Shown piece by piece: positions 36,157 through 45,540 of a stretch of 64,000 nt of DNA. The stretch comes from Adiantum capillus-veneris (taxonomy: Eukaryota; Streptophyta; Polypodiopsida; Polypodiales; Pteridaceae). The stretch spans positions 90,284,587 through 90,348,586 of the forward strand of contig CM043966.1 in assembly GCA_014529385.2 (NCBI GenBank). Direction: 5' to 3'. Position 1 is the first letter of the stretch. Every line of letters starts with the position of its first letter. The position numbers were made by a program, and so were the translations under genes. A model generated the notes under the pieces. The model was not told the origin of the DNA. It did not search any database and worked only from the letters and a program-made list of their open reading frames with translations.

Positions 36157-36254
<98 letters not shown>
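36136..36254. repeat. Poly-G (24 bp) joined to (GA)n (~95 bp)
   Basis: G24 at 36136-36159 passes directly into GA repeats ending at 36254. Frames through it are E-R or S-L dipeptide runs only. Confidence 0.97.
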
Positions 36255-36255
<1 letters not shown>

Positions 36256-37305
36256 CTCCCTATCTCCCTTGTTCTCCTTGCCCTACTGTTATTTTTCCCA
36301 TGTTGCTCGTTGTCTTTTTTTTCATGCAAAAAGATCCCTCTTCTTACCATCCAATCCCCACAATTAGCTCCTTCCACTTCCTATTTCTAGCATCCCTTCA
36401 TTGCTATTTTCATGACGATGTTAGATAGTGTGGGAAGAATCTTGATGATGCAGAAAGCTTGAAAATCCGCATACATAAAAAAAATTGGGAGTAATGATGA
36501 AAAGAAGTGTCATGGTGTGCTCATTAGTAGTTTTTGTCTCATTCTTGCTGCCATCCAAGCAAGGCACAACTCAATGCAAGCTCCATCATCCTCCATGAAA
36601 CCCTGCGTGCTGCTCACTCATCATAGTTTCTCTACTTTTCCCCCCCATTCATACTATTACCTCTATAGGGAACCCATCCATTAAGTTCCAAACCCTATAG
36701 TGCCCTTGGGTGGCCAAAAAAGACATACATTTTGAACAACACATTGCCAAGCTCCTGCTTTGCATATTTATCAACCAAGGATTTGCCAAGACTTCACACT
36801 TCATTTTTTTAGCATACCACACAATTGATGTACTCCAAGAGGCAACATTTTGGACAACAAGCTCCTCAAGCACTTTTTGTGCTTTTTGAAGTGCACCACA
36901 TTAGGCACACATATCGAGCATGGCCAAACTCAACATTTTTCTCCAATGGCCCCCAAGATTTACACCCAAGCAACCTACCCAAAGAAAAATGCCCAATTTT
37001 TCCCCAATTGCGTCCCAAATTGGGTCCATTATAGCCAATTGAGCCTTTTTCTCAAGATCAACTTTGATCTCGTATGTCTGTAATCATTCCCAAACCACAT
37101 TACCCCATTTTGAGTCCACCCATCATTTTTGAACCCTGGTTAAGGTATAAAAACCAACTTATGTAAAAATAACCTAAGTTTTAAATGATACGAAGTTAGC
37201 TACCACTATCGTTGTTGTTTGTGACTACCCTCTTACTTCTTCCATTTGTATCTCTCTCATATGGAGTAAAATTTCAATTCCAAGCATAGATATGCATTTT
37301 GCAAG
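36255..37305. other. No gene recognised
   Basis: No conserved domain in any frame. It ends at the target site of element C1 (TGAAC, 37306-37310). Confidence 0.45.
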
Positions 37306-37310
37306 TGAAC

Positions 37311-38247
37311 TGTTTGCGGGTCGCCGCGACGGACGTCCATAGCATAGATCTCAAGCATCAACATAAAATTATCCATACAGGGGAAGTGACTCGGAGGAGG
37401 CATGGAAACTCATTAGGATGTCAACCCCAATGAAGTGAACTCGAAGACATGCAACTACTAACTCTACAAGCAAATCAATCGCACTAAAGCCAAGTAATCT
37501 GCCTATGTCCTTCTACACATCTCTACAGTCATCACGCCCATTCACCATGCAAATCCTATCGAAATCGCACGAAACTTGAAGGGAAGCTACAGAGGACTAT
37601 CAGGAATATATCCTATCACTGTCACAGCATTCTAGAGAGGTACAAAGATCCCGATCGTTTGTCCCATAGTACACAAAAATAGTAAACGGATGATCCTAAA
37701 GGGTCCTTTTTGGGTCCCTAAAGCCTCTCCTAGGGTCAAAACAACATAAATACGCATATAAACACTGAAAACAGTGATTTAAGGCTTAAACGGATGCGTT
37801 TGAAACCTTCACCAAATCTTGAATGCTTACACTTGAATGAAAGAGCAGAGTAAGAGGAACACAATGCAAGAAACAAAACTGAATTTGGATTACCGTAGCC
37901 ACAGAAGCGATGATGACAAGATGGAGCAAAGAGGTAGCTCTCAGTGCGTAACGCAATAGTCACTTATCTTCAAAAAATAATCTCCCTGTCCCACTAACTT
38001 TAGTGTATTATATACCTAGGGCTTTCTAAAGTGGCCGACGGCCAACTTCTCATGGACCTTTACATTCATCATTGGAAAAATTACATCTTTGACTTAGACT
38101 TGACATAGACGATTGTCATAAGGCTTTGACAGGGTTTGATGTATTAAACATCGAAAAAATAATGTGACCACATCAAAACTTTAGCCGGTTGACCCAACGG
38201 GCATCTTGGCTAGGTGGGAAATTGTATGTTGTTATCACCTCCAAACA
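37311..38247 (-). repeat. Element C1 3' LTR (937 bp)
   Basis: Pairs with 47678-48613; about 92-94 percent identical in the stretch I compared. A TATA-like TATATAAT (minus) lies near 38010. One GATCCCGATCG at 37647-37657 is a mutated copy of the palindromic core found in the leader. A conserved 65-75-codon frame (37736-37963) exists in both LTRs but has no recognised motif. Confidence 0.92.
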
Positions 38248-38260
38248 CTCCCCCCTTCCT
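38248..38260 (-). other. Polypurine tract of element C1
   Basis: The minus strand reads AGGAAGGGGGGAG immediately before TGTTTG of the LTR. Confidence 0.85.
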
Positions 38261-38294
38261 AGCTCGTGTCATCCCTTGACACGACCATTTTAAG

Positions 38295-39048
38295 TCAGGT
38301 CTTCTTGTTGATGAGACTCCCCCCTTCCTTGATTGAGTTATATCTGGCATGGTTTGCTTGTTTAAATGGGGTGCCCATTTGCCTTTGATGGATGAACATG
38401 TGTTCTTCGTGATTTGGATGTTGTGGACGAGGCATTTGTGCATGCTGTTGCACATCCTGCTTTACTTTTCCATATGTGTAGTTGGTAGATGATACTTGCT
38501 TCTTTGGATACTTCGCTTCCTGGTGCAATTGACCTTTTATTGGAGCTCGTACCTCAAAATGTTTGAGACTTTGACATGTGTGCACTGGCATCTCCAATTT
38601 GATTTTCTTTGCCACTTTGTCAATAGAGCTTTGTTGGTATCTTTGAAGATAAGAGTTGCTCTTGTCGAAGTGTAGTTGAGAACAATGTGGCCCCACTTTA
38701 TCTCTTTGAAGATCGTGTAACAAATTCTTTATTTGTTTCATTTGATGGAAGGACCATATACAATAGAATAGTGATGGGTGTTTCTAAATTAGAGTCTAGA
38801 AGCTGAATGACCAAAGGGAAAAACCCAGTGGGAAAAAAATGCCTTTGGTATACGCTCTTATTGGGGCTGAACACTTGGAAGTTGAGTACCTGTTCATCCA
38901 AGGTGAGTGCTTGGGAGAAATAAAGTAAGAGTGCGTAGTGCAAGTGAAAATTATGGGACACTCTATATGCACACAAAAGTTCTTTCAAGAAAATCATGCG
39001 GTGTGAAAAATGAGTTGTTGGGTGCTTCAAGGAACAAATGTAGCACAT
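38295..39048 (-). pseudogene. Element C1 3'-terminal frames, unknown
   Basis: Two overlapping minus-strand frames. The upper (38698-39048) has a hydrophobic stretch RHFFPTGFFPLVIQLLDSN and TPITILLYMVLP; the lower (38295-38741) is polar with many H, Q and K. They lie after the W-P repeat ORF and before the polypurine tract. The hydrophobic part could be a membrane segment, as in env-like genes, but I cannot assign a family. Confidence 0.3.
38316..38330 (-). other. Second polypurine-tract copy in element C1
   Basis: The minus strand reads AAGGAAGGGGGGAGT, the same motif as the tract beside the LTR, 68 bp further inside. Element D has a similar internal copy at 61638-61652. Confidence 0.7.
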
Positions 39049-39385
39049 GTGATATCCAAGGACATCTCAATAGATTCCACATTTCCAAGAAGGGTTTTTG
39101 ATGTTGAAGCTTCTCCAGTCATTACTCACTATGCATAGTGCGTGAGTGTCTTTTGGACTCTCTTCTTCACTTTACCAAACTTAAAATACATAGACTTGGA
39201 CTCTTATGCTCACCTATACCAACATGAGGAACACAACATAAATATGCTCAACTCCTCCACCTTGAGCAGTACCTAGAATAGCTAAGACTCTTAGCCACAT
39301 AGAATATTACTTGAAGCTTTGGGATTAATGCCTTGCTCATTTAGTGGCTCAGTTGCCCGGCTCTTGACTTTTATGCCATGTATTT

Positions 39386-40396
39386 TTAATGGCAACTTGG
39401 ACTTACCTGTTCATGGCCTGAAACCCAATGCCATAGGTTCTTGAGATTAAGGCCTCTATCATTGCTGTGGTCTTTGGATGCCACCATCTTTTCAAGTAAG
39501 TTGGCATACTTCAACACCTCTAGCTTCTTTTGTTGCATGGAATGTTCCGTAAAGAGGCCACATTGTTGTACCTTTACTTTTTCTTCTTTGTGAAGAGCCT
39601 GAGTTTTCAATAGTGGTTTTGGGACCCACTTTGTTCTTGCTTCATGAGTTGCTCCCTTGACCTGATGGACACTAGGCTTTTTTATCCATACTTGGCTATT
39701 ACCATTGTAAAAGCCTTGCTTTTGTAGTAGAAGACGAGGGATCCATTTTGAGGTTGTTTCTCCCTTGGTTGTGCTTAGTCTCCATTGGCTCTTTGTTGTT
39801 GTTGATTGTCTTTGTGTGGGGTCCTTTGCTACTTGGTTGGTCTTAGTGGCTCTAGGTTGAGCAACTACTTTGGGTAACCATATTTGGGTGTTACCTTCAT
39901 AGAATCCTTGTGCTTCAAGTAGCTTAACTGGAATCATCCACTGTTGCATCTGTTTGTGTTGGGTAGCTTCGTTGAAGTTTGACTTTGGTACCCATACTTG
40001 TTGTGTTGCTTTCTTGGAAGGTCTTTTCTTCTGTCCTTTTTTGTTGTTCTTTCTCTTGCTTGAGTTGTTTTTATTCCGTTGATAGCTTGGCTCGCTCATT
40101 GTAGAACTTATTTCTTGAGGTGAGTACATCCAGGCTGTTACTTTAGGCTTTTTGGCCCAAACATTAATGTTTCCTTCGAAGTAGCCTTGAGCAATGATTG
40201 ACTCATTTGATGCTACCCACCCTATCACCTTTTGTTGTTGTGTTTGAACCTGTGTTTCATGTATCCAAACTGGGTCTTTGACTTGGATGTGCTCTTTGGA
40301 TACCAACACTTGGTTGACATTCTTTGGCTTCTTTTGGATGCTTTTTTGTGATTGGAACTTTGGTTGATAGACTTTTTGCTTTGGTTTCCATTGCAT
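39386..40396 (-). CDS. W-x-P-x-x-L-L-x-x-Q-G-[FY]-Y repeat protein of element C1
   Basis: An open frame of 336 codons; the true start is uncertain, because the same frame continues upstream past one stop. It is very basic and rich in Q, K, T and N. A 23-residue motif recurs at about residues 60-82 (GW...AQGYFEGNINVWAKK), 153-175 (WMIPVKLLEAQGFYEGNTQI), 218-240 (WIPRLLLQKQGFYNGNSQVW) and, partly, 257-267 (WVPKPLLKTQA). Spacing is about 65-90 residues. The motif also occurs in element D (61348-62268). I know of no named domain with this pattern. The basic composition and the aromatic/glycine repeats could suit nucleic-acid or protein binding, but that is a guess. It lies where Athila-like elements have env-like ORFs. 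Confidence 0.65.
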   Translation of the reverse strand: MQWKPKQKVYQPKFQSQKSIQKKPKNVNQVLVSKEHIQVKDPVWIHETQVQTQQQKVIGWVASNESIIAQGYFEGNINVWAKKPKVTAWMYSPQEISSTMSEPSYQRNKNNSSKRKNNKKGQKKRPSKKATQQVWVPKSNFNEATQHKQMQQWMIPVKLLEAQGFYEGNTQIWLPKVVAQPRATKTNQVAKDPTQRQSTTTKSQWRLSTTKGETTSKWIPRLLLQKQGFYNGNSQVWIKKPSVHQVKGATHEARTKWVPKPLLKTQALHKEEKVKVQQCGLFTEHSMQQKKLEVLKYANLLEKMVASKDHSNDRGLNLKNLWHWVSGHEQVSPSCH

Positions 40397-40621
40397 TGTT
40401 GATGGTGTGGCTCTTGATGTAGAGGCTTCATGGGAAATTTGATGGAGGCTCGTTGAAGGTAAAGTCGTCTGGCGAGGTTGATATACTTCAATGTTTACCT
40501 TTGCTTTACCTTTTTCCGCGATGGTTGGCGATTTCTTCTCTGCATGGATTTGAGAAGCTTCATGGAGTCTTACCGTTGTTGTTGTTGAAGCTTTTGATTG
40601 TTGTCGAAAGAAGATGTTCCT

Positions 40622-41647
40622 CTAGCTTTGTGTCAGGACTAGACTCTCTTTGATATGATGGGAGTTGATTATGTGGAAAGTATCTTTATACTCCCCGGTA
40701 CTCAATTTGAGTACAACTTCTGCCACTCCAAAGCTAGGAATCGGCATTTTTGAACTTGTGTAAACTGTTTCTTCTAGCTCATTGATTGGTGGCTTTCCCA
40801 TCATGATCCACGTTCCATAAGTCATTAGATTCTTTGTTGCTTCTGGATCTATCACAGTTGAACATGTTATTTTGAGTCCTGTTTTTCCGCATATACTGAA
40901 TTTGATTATCATAGGAGATAGTCTATCTTCTTCCTTGTCCCTGTTCTTCTTTTGATCTTGTGTTTGTTGAAGATTTGCCATTGAACTTGGAAGCTTTTCT
41001 CCTTCATCTACTTTCATTTGCACTTTTTCTGGAGTCGGCTTCTTTGAAACAGCTTTTGTTGTTTCTTCAGGTATGTCAATAATGACATATTCTTGTGGTT
41101 GCTCTGCTTCCTTCGTTTTCAATTTTGCCTCATGCTCCAGGATGTAGCTATCTGTCTCACTTTTTCTGCTTTCACACTCACAAACTTCATTAGCTTCCTT
41201 CAACACTTTCAACATAAAACATGAAACTAGGTCGTAGCCTTCTTCATTACAAAACTTGGTTGGAGTTAGCTCATTTACACACACATCCAAGGTTGCCAAT
41301 ATTTGACTCCATCCAAATGGCTCAAATAACTCCTCTGAAAATGGTTCCGGTATGTAAGCTTCATCGTCCATTGATCTTTCTAGGATGCAATCCTCCTTCA
41401 CTGAGCTTCCACACTTCGAAGCACCACACATCCAAAGTTCTTGTTTGGTTTGTAGCCACGTAGGTATCTCTTTCCCATTGACTATAGTAGAGTCAATTTC
41501 TTCTAAAGGAGTTCTATTCACATCTCTATAGCTATGGTCTTTTATGCTTATTTTTGTGGTGATCTTTTTATGTTTCAAGTAGATATAGTCATAGCCCCAA
41601 TCTTGAACCGTCTTAAGTTGATGCATGAAAATTGTTCCCTTTTCCAA
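40622..41647 (-). CDS. Element C1: linker plus second retropepsin-like domain
   Basis: 341 open codons. The first ~40 residues (MHQLKTVQDWGYDYIYLKHK) complete the upstream protease. A 190-residue acidic region follows (for example MDDEAYIPEPFSEELFEPFG) with no recognised fold. From about residue 245 there is a domain with TCSTVIDPEATKNLMTYGTW and MMGKPPINELEE. It aligns with the element D domain (DTGAKHNLLSYGVWCQLGKP): D, A, N-L, Y-G-x-W and G-K-P are shared. The catalytic Asp is kept at residue 267, but T-G has become P-E, so activity is doubtful. That this frame is open and continuous shows the lack of reverse transcriptase is inherited, not a fresh deletion in this copy. Confidence 0.6.
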   Translation of the reverse strand: MEKGTIFMHQLKTVQDWGYDYIYLKHKKITTKISIKDHSYRDVNRTPLEEIDSTIVNGKEIPTWLQTKQELWMCGASKCGSSVKEDCILERSMDDEAYIPEPFSEELFEPFGWSQILATLDVCVNELTPTKFCNEEGYDLVSCFMLKVLKEANEVCECESRKSETDSYILEHEAKLKTKEAEQPQEYVIIDIPEETTKAVSKKPTPEKVQMKVDEGEKLPSSMANLQQTQDQKKNRDKEEDRLSPMIIKFSICGKTGLKITCSTVIDPEATKNLMTYGTWIMMGKPPINELEETVYTSSKMPIPSFGVAEVVLKLSTGEYKDTFHIINSHHIKESLVLTQS

Positions 41648-41873
41648 AACCTACTATTGCAAATGTATGTTCATATTCAATTCCACAAGAAGTCACAATA
41701 ATTTTCTCTAGGATACCCAGAGGTTTTTCTGTGTATCCATCTACAAGTTGCAGCTTCATTCTAGTTTTCCTAAGCGCTGGTCTACCCCATTTTTCCCAAA
41801 TGTATTTTGTGGCTATGGCTACTCTAGCCCCACTATCAAGTATAGCCAATGTTTTAACTCCTTTGTATTCCAC
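41613..41873 (-). CDS. Element C1 retropepsin (first protease)
   Basis: The minus strand reads LAILDSGARVAIATKYIWEK, the D-S-G-A active site of a retropepsin, then VDGYTEKPLGILEKIIVTS (flap and core strands) and TFAIVGFGK. The frame then shifts by one base near 41640 into the 40622-41647 frame, where QDWGYDYIYLKH completes the domain. The active-site triad is intact. Confidence 0.75.
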   Translation of the reverse strand: MEYKGVKTLAILDSGARVAIATKYIWEKWGRPALRKTRMKLQLVDGYTEKPLGILEKIIVTSCGIEYEHTFAIVGFGKGNNFHAST

Positions 41874-41897
41874 ATATAAGGTGGTGTTTCCTTCTTC

Positions 41898-42840
41898 TCA
41901 TTCGCAATATTCCCCCACCTTGTTTATTGGCACAGGTTTAGCGTTTGCACTTTCTTGTTGAGTTTTGTTTGATTGTTCATTTGAGGGTAGATCTTGAAGA
42001 GGTATCTTTAATCCCATCTTCCCCAAATTGTTGCCTACTTCATCCCATACATGTGGTCTAATCTTAAGCAGTTCAGATAGAGTAATGGTGCACTGGATTG
42101 GAGCTGACATCAACTCTTGCATACTCTTTGTATCCATCATCTTGGATATGGCTTTCCTCTGAGATGGCACCACTCTAGTCTCTGAGTCTGCCTCGTGTTC
42201 TCCTATGTATGAGGGTAAGGTCTTCAAGGACTCTGGTTTGCTTTCAATTGAAACTTCCTTCCCTGCATCTCCATTTAGAGATTGAATGTCTTCTTGATAG
42301 ACTTCATGCCCTATATTGACCTCAGTTATGGGTGCAGATTGGAAAGTCGCACTTCCATCTTTTGCACTTCTAATTGCTTCCCACAATTCATTTGGCCATG
42401 GCTCATCTATCTCTGGGATAGGTGCCATAAATTGTGATCTTGAACTTGCATCATTAGTGTTGTTGGCCACTACTTGATCATCTAGTTGAATTTCTAGGTT
42501 GTTGGTTTCTTGTGTTGCAGTCTTTGCTTGCACATCCTTTTGTGATTCTCTTTGCCTTAGGCATTTCAAATCCAACACTTTTTAATTTTGTTTCTGGAGG
42601 TGGAATTGGTGCTTCAGGCTCCATCATTGCCTGTGCAGTTTTTACCAATTCCTTACATATTTTCAACCTCTCAGTCTCTACCTCAGCATGAGGATATTTC
42701 ATCCCTCGTTGCTCTAGGGTTTGGTTGGGTTTCAATCTAGGCTCATACGCTTCTAGTGCAACATCTAATGGCTCTAGGACTTTGTCTACCAACATAGATC
42801 CTCCGGAAGACGCCTTCCTTGGTTCCTTATCGCTCACCAC
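41898..42840 (-). pseudogene. Element C1 gag-protease linker region
   Basis: Two frames (42478-42840 and 41898-42578) of low-complexity, acidic and polar sequence, such as DKVLEPLDVALEAYEPRLKP and PIPEIDEPWPNELWEAIRSA. The end, ITLSELLKIRPHVWDEVGNN, resembles the segment just before protease in Athila/Tat-type polyproteins (L-L-K-x-R-P). Frame change near 42560; stop near 41898. Confidence 0.5.
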
Positions 42841-42951
42841 CGTTTTGTTTTCCCGTTCTTGTTTTAACTGCTCCTTTGTCTCTTGTAATTCTGTTTGTAG
42901 TGCAGTTTGATTTGTAATTGTTTTTGCTTTAATTCTGTCTCTTTTGGCTTT

Positions 42952-43386
42952 CTAGGATTTTCTCCTAGTCCTCACTGACACACTAGCTGTTTCCCCTTGT
43001 TTGGGTTGTTGATCTTTCTCCTCATTAGCTTGGTCCTCAACGTTTTCTTTTGCTCGGGCTCTAGTCACTACCTTCACAGGAATTTTGGGTTCTGCCTCTA
43101 ATCCACTTGGAGAAGGTACCACTCCCACAACATTCACTGTTGTTTTCCCCTGTTTTTTTGGGTGTTTTGGACAATTTGGAACAACATGTGTAATGGCACA
43201 CTCCAAACAATATCCAATTATCTCTACACAAGAACAATTCTTGGCCCAATGATTACCTCCACACTTGTAGCATGGTCCATCTTGTTGAGTCACTGGTGGC
43301 ACAATTGATGGTTGTTCGTGCTTAGCCAGGATGGTCTCTGGTCTACGCTCTTGATTGGTTATGAACATCAAAGTGTTCTCATTCAA
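42952..43386 (-). CDS. Element C1 nucleocapsid with two zinc knuckles
   Basis: The minus strand reads CYKCGGNHWAKNC (C-x2-C-x4-H-x4-C type) and, 13 residues later, CLECAITHVVPNC (C-x2-C-x4-H-x5-C). Two knuckles bind RNA in the nucleocapsid part of gag. A basic tail follows (VVTRARAKENV, then VRTRRKS). The frame is offset from the capsid frame upstream at 43386. Confidence 0.75.
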   Translation of the reverse strand: MNENTLMFITNQERRPETILAKHEQPSIVPPVTQQDGPCYKCGGNHWAKNCSCVEIIGYCLECAITHVVPNCPKHPKKQGKTTVNVVGVVPSPSGLEAEPKIPVKVVTRARAKENVEDQANEEKDQQPKQGETASVSVRTRRKS

Positions 43387-43991
43387 TGAATAGAGTTTCT
43401 CATAGGTTCGTGCCCTAGCCTAGGTTGTGATACCTCAGCTCTTTGTAAAGCCCTTGCTACAACCCTATTTTGAATTAATGGATGATTTGGTAATGGAATT
43501 TGTTTTTCTATTTGATATCCCAATATTATCCCCCTCGTGTAGGTTTGATTATAGTAGCACTCACTCATCTCATGATTGATCCATTTTTGCTCAATGGCAC
43601 ACCATTTTATTCGTTGTGCTACTTGCGCTGCTAGCTCATCTTGGTTGGTCATTAATTGAGACACAACCACTTGCCTTGTGTTGGTTTCACTAGATGCTAA
43701 AGGAGCATTATCCATAGTGATCTTTGTATCACCAATTTCCTCGCCATAGGCTTTACAATTGTCAACTAGGTATAACGCTTCTCTCGTGACTTGTTCAAAG
43801 GAAGTACATCCTTTTAATTGCAAATCTTTCTTGAGAGTTTCATTTTTCAAACCCTCTATGAAGAGAATTGATAATCTTTCATCCTGTGGTAACTCGCGTT
43901 CCGGACATCTCTCTATATATTGTTTGAAGCGTAGCGATGCTTCCTTCACTCTCTCATATTCTTTTTGCTTGAATGCATAGATTTGGGACAC
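43383..43991 (-). CDS. Element C1 gag capsid, C-terminal part
   Basis: KQKEYERVKEASLRFKQYIE, then FIEGLKNETLKKDLQLKGC and EQVTREALYLVDNCKAYGEE. This is the second half of the retrotransposon gag capsid fold (F...R-C-P...L...F-I-x-G-L...L). A one-base shift around 43950-43990 separates it from the first half. Confidence 0.75.
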   Translation of the reverse strand: MSQIYAFKQKEYERVKEASLRFKQYIERCPERELPQDERLSILFIEGLKNETLKKDLQLKGCTSFEQVTREALYLVDNCKAYGEEIGDTKITMDNAPLASSETNTRQVVVSQLMTNQDELAAQVAQRIKWCAIEQKWINHEMSECYYNQTYTRGIILGYQIEKQIPLPNHPLIQNRVVARALQRAEVSQPRLGHEPMRNSIH

Positions 43992-44914
43992 TGTGTTATG
44001 CTTGATTCCCTTTTAGAGAACTCCACAACAAATTCTTGCAACAATTGTTCAACGTTTGAGAAGGCATTTTTGTACAACGGTTGGAACCAATTCAATGCTA
44101 TCCCTTCCAAGGTTAAGCCAAATCCCTCATACTGTGTATGAAAATACAATACTTGTTCGGCTCTTAACACTTGTTTGAACAAGGATGCATGTACGTATGG
44201 ATCCATTAATCCATCATACTTCTTCTTGACACATTTGGCCAATTGATATGGTCTCATTGGTTCTGGTTCAACCATGTATCTTAGCGTGTTGGGGTCTCTC
44301 ACAAAGACATCCCTCGTTCCTTCTTCTCGTCTTGGAGCAAATCCTGGTGGAATCCCCTTTGAGACATGTTTTGGAAATGTTGATGGATTTGTAAGTCTAA
44401 TTGGTGGTCTCTTGGTTCCACTCAATGAGGTAGGAGCTACACTTCTGTGAATAGCTATTTTGGATGTTTGAGGTCCATTTGATCCCATAGTTTCAATGTT
44501 AGCTTCTTGCCAATCAGTCTCCAAAAACCTTGGTATGCTTACACTCGGTTGAAAGTAGTAAGCAGAGATTGGAGTACCCATGTATGTATGTCTTTCTAGC
44601 TCAATTGGGCTTATAAGTTTGTACTCTCGTCCATACTTATCTACCATTAGAACTTGCACTCCCTGGTCATTTGTGTATGTGAAGGCATAGAGGTTCTTGT
44701 AGTCTGTCAACTCTTCAATGATGGAATTTAAACATCTATAGAAGTTTTTTTGATCCCCAATAGGTAACCTATAAAGGCCATCATAAGTGTAATCCGTTAG
44801 AACTCTCGTGGCTTCATTGGTTTTGATGAACCTCACGTTGGGTTTGTTGATTAGAGGATGCTTCTCTTCTAAGTCTCCAGCAATTTCCACTTTTGCTCTT
44901 TCAAACTCCTGCAT
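43946..44914 (-). CDS. Element C1 gag, N-terminal part
   Basis: About 322 open codons. The first 130 residues (TDYTYDGLYRLPIGDQKNFY, KYGREYKLISPIELERHTYM) are not a domain I recognise. Then comes the capsid start: DGLMDPYVHASLFKQVLRAE, HTQYEGFGLTLEGIALNWFQ and LLQEFVVEFSKR, matching the gag pattern D-P-x-x-H...F...G-x-A-x-x-W-[FY]...F...F. It runs out of frame at 43950. Confidence 0.75.
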   Translation of the reverse strand: MQEFERAKVEIAGDLEEKHPLINKPNVRFIKTNEATRVLTDYTYDGLYRLPIGDQKNFYRCLNSIIEELTDYKNLYAFTYTNDQGVQVLMVDKYGREYKLISPIELERHTYMGTPISAYYFQPSVSIPRFLETDWQEANIETMGSNGPQTSKIAIHRSVAPTSLSGTKRPPIRLTNPSTFPKHVSKGIPPGFAPRREEGTRDVFVRDPNTLRYMVEPEPMRPYQLAKCVKKKYDGLMDPYVHASLFKQVLRAEQVLYFHTQYEGFGLTLEGIALNWFQPLYKNAFSNVEQLLQEFVVEFSKRESSITQCPKSMHSSKKNMRE

Positions 44915-45540
44915 TTTAGTTGATTGGTTTGGCTTTCAATGAGCTACATGATCACTTGAAAATTATCCATGAGCCATGACTTGAGGTTTGGCTTGATATG
45001 ATTGATAAGCCTCATGGTCTTGTCTCAACCCTCTTGTTATAGGTGTTGCAGTATTTCTGGCTATTTGTGTAGGTGGCATAGCTCTGAGTTGAGTGGGAAA
45101 CCCTAATGATGGATGAGTTGTCATGATTAACCCTCACTCAATACTCTCAAGATGGTCCTTGATAAGAACACCTTGGCAAAGCCACAATCCCTTTTTGCCC
45201 CTGGTCAAGTCTCTAAAAAGTCAGGAATTTATGACTTTTTTGGTCTCTGGAAACTGGTCTTGGGGTACCCTAAAAGTTTGGATTTAGGAAACTAGAAAAA
45301 TTCAGCTCTAGGTGTGTGCTATTGCCCGCAAGGTTTCTTCCTAGCTATACCTGACTCAATTTGGAGTTGTCTATAAAAAGTTAGAGCACTTTTGGTGAAT
45401 TGCACTTGAAACAACACTCAAAACAGTCTCAGGACCAGAACACAAAGAGATTTTGTGCTTGTATCTTGGCTTCCAGAGGGTATTTTTCACTCAAACTTGA
45501 GATTTGGGATGTACTTAAGTAGGTCTACAAACTTATGAAG

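Noticed and set aside
36102-36428. Overlapping frames of E-R and S-L repeats on both strands
   Set aside because: Produced by the poly-G/(GA)n tract in all phases.
37736-37963. 65-75-codon frame conserved in both LTRs of element C1 as a gene
   Set aside because: The LTRs are over 90 percent identical, so a shared short frame is expected; no motif seen.
41632-41961. 109-codon plus-strand frame
   Set aside because: Antisense to the D-S-G-A protease of element C1.
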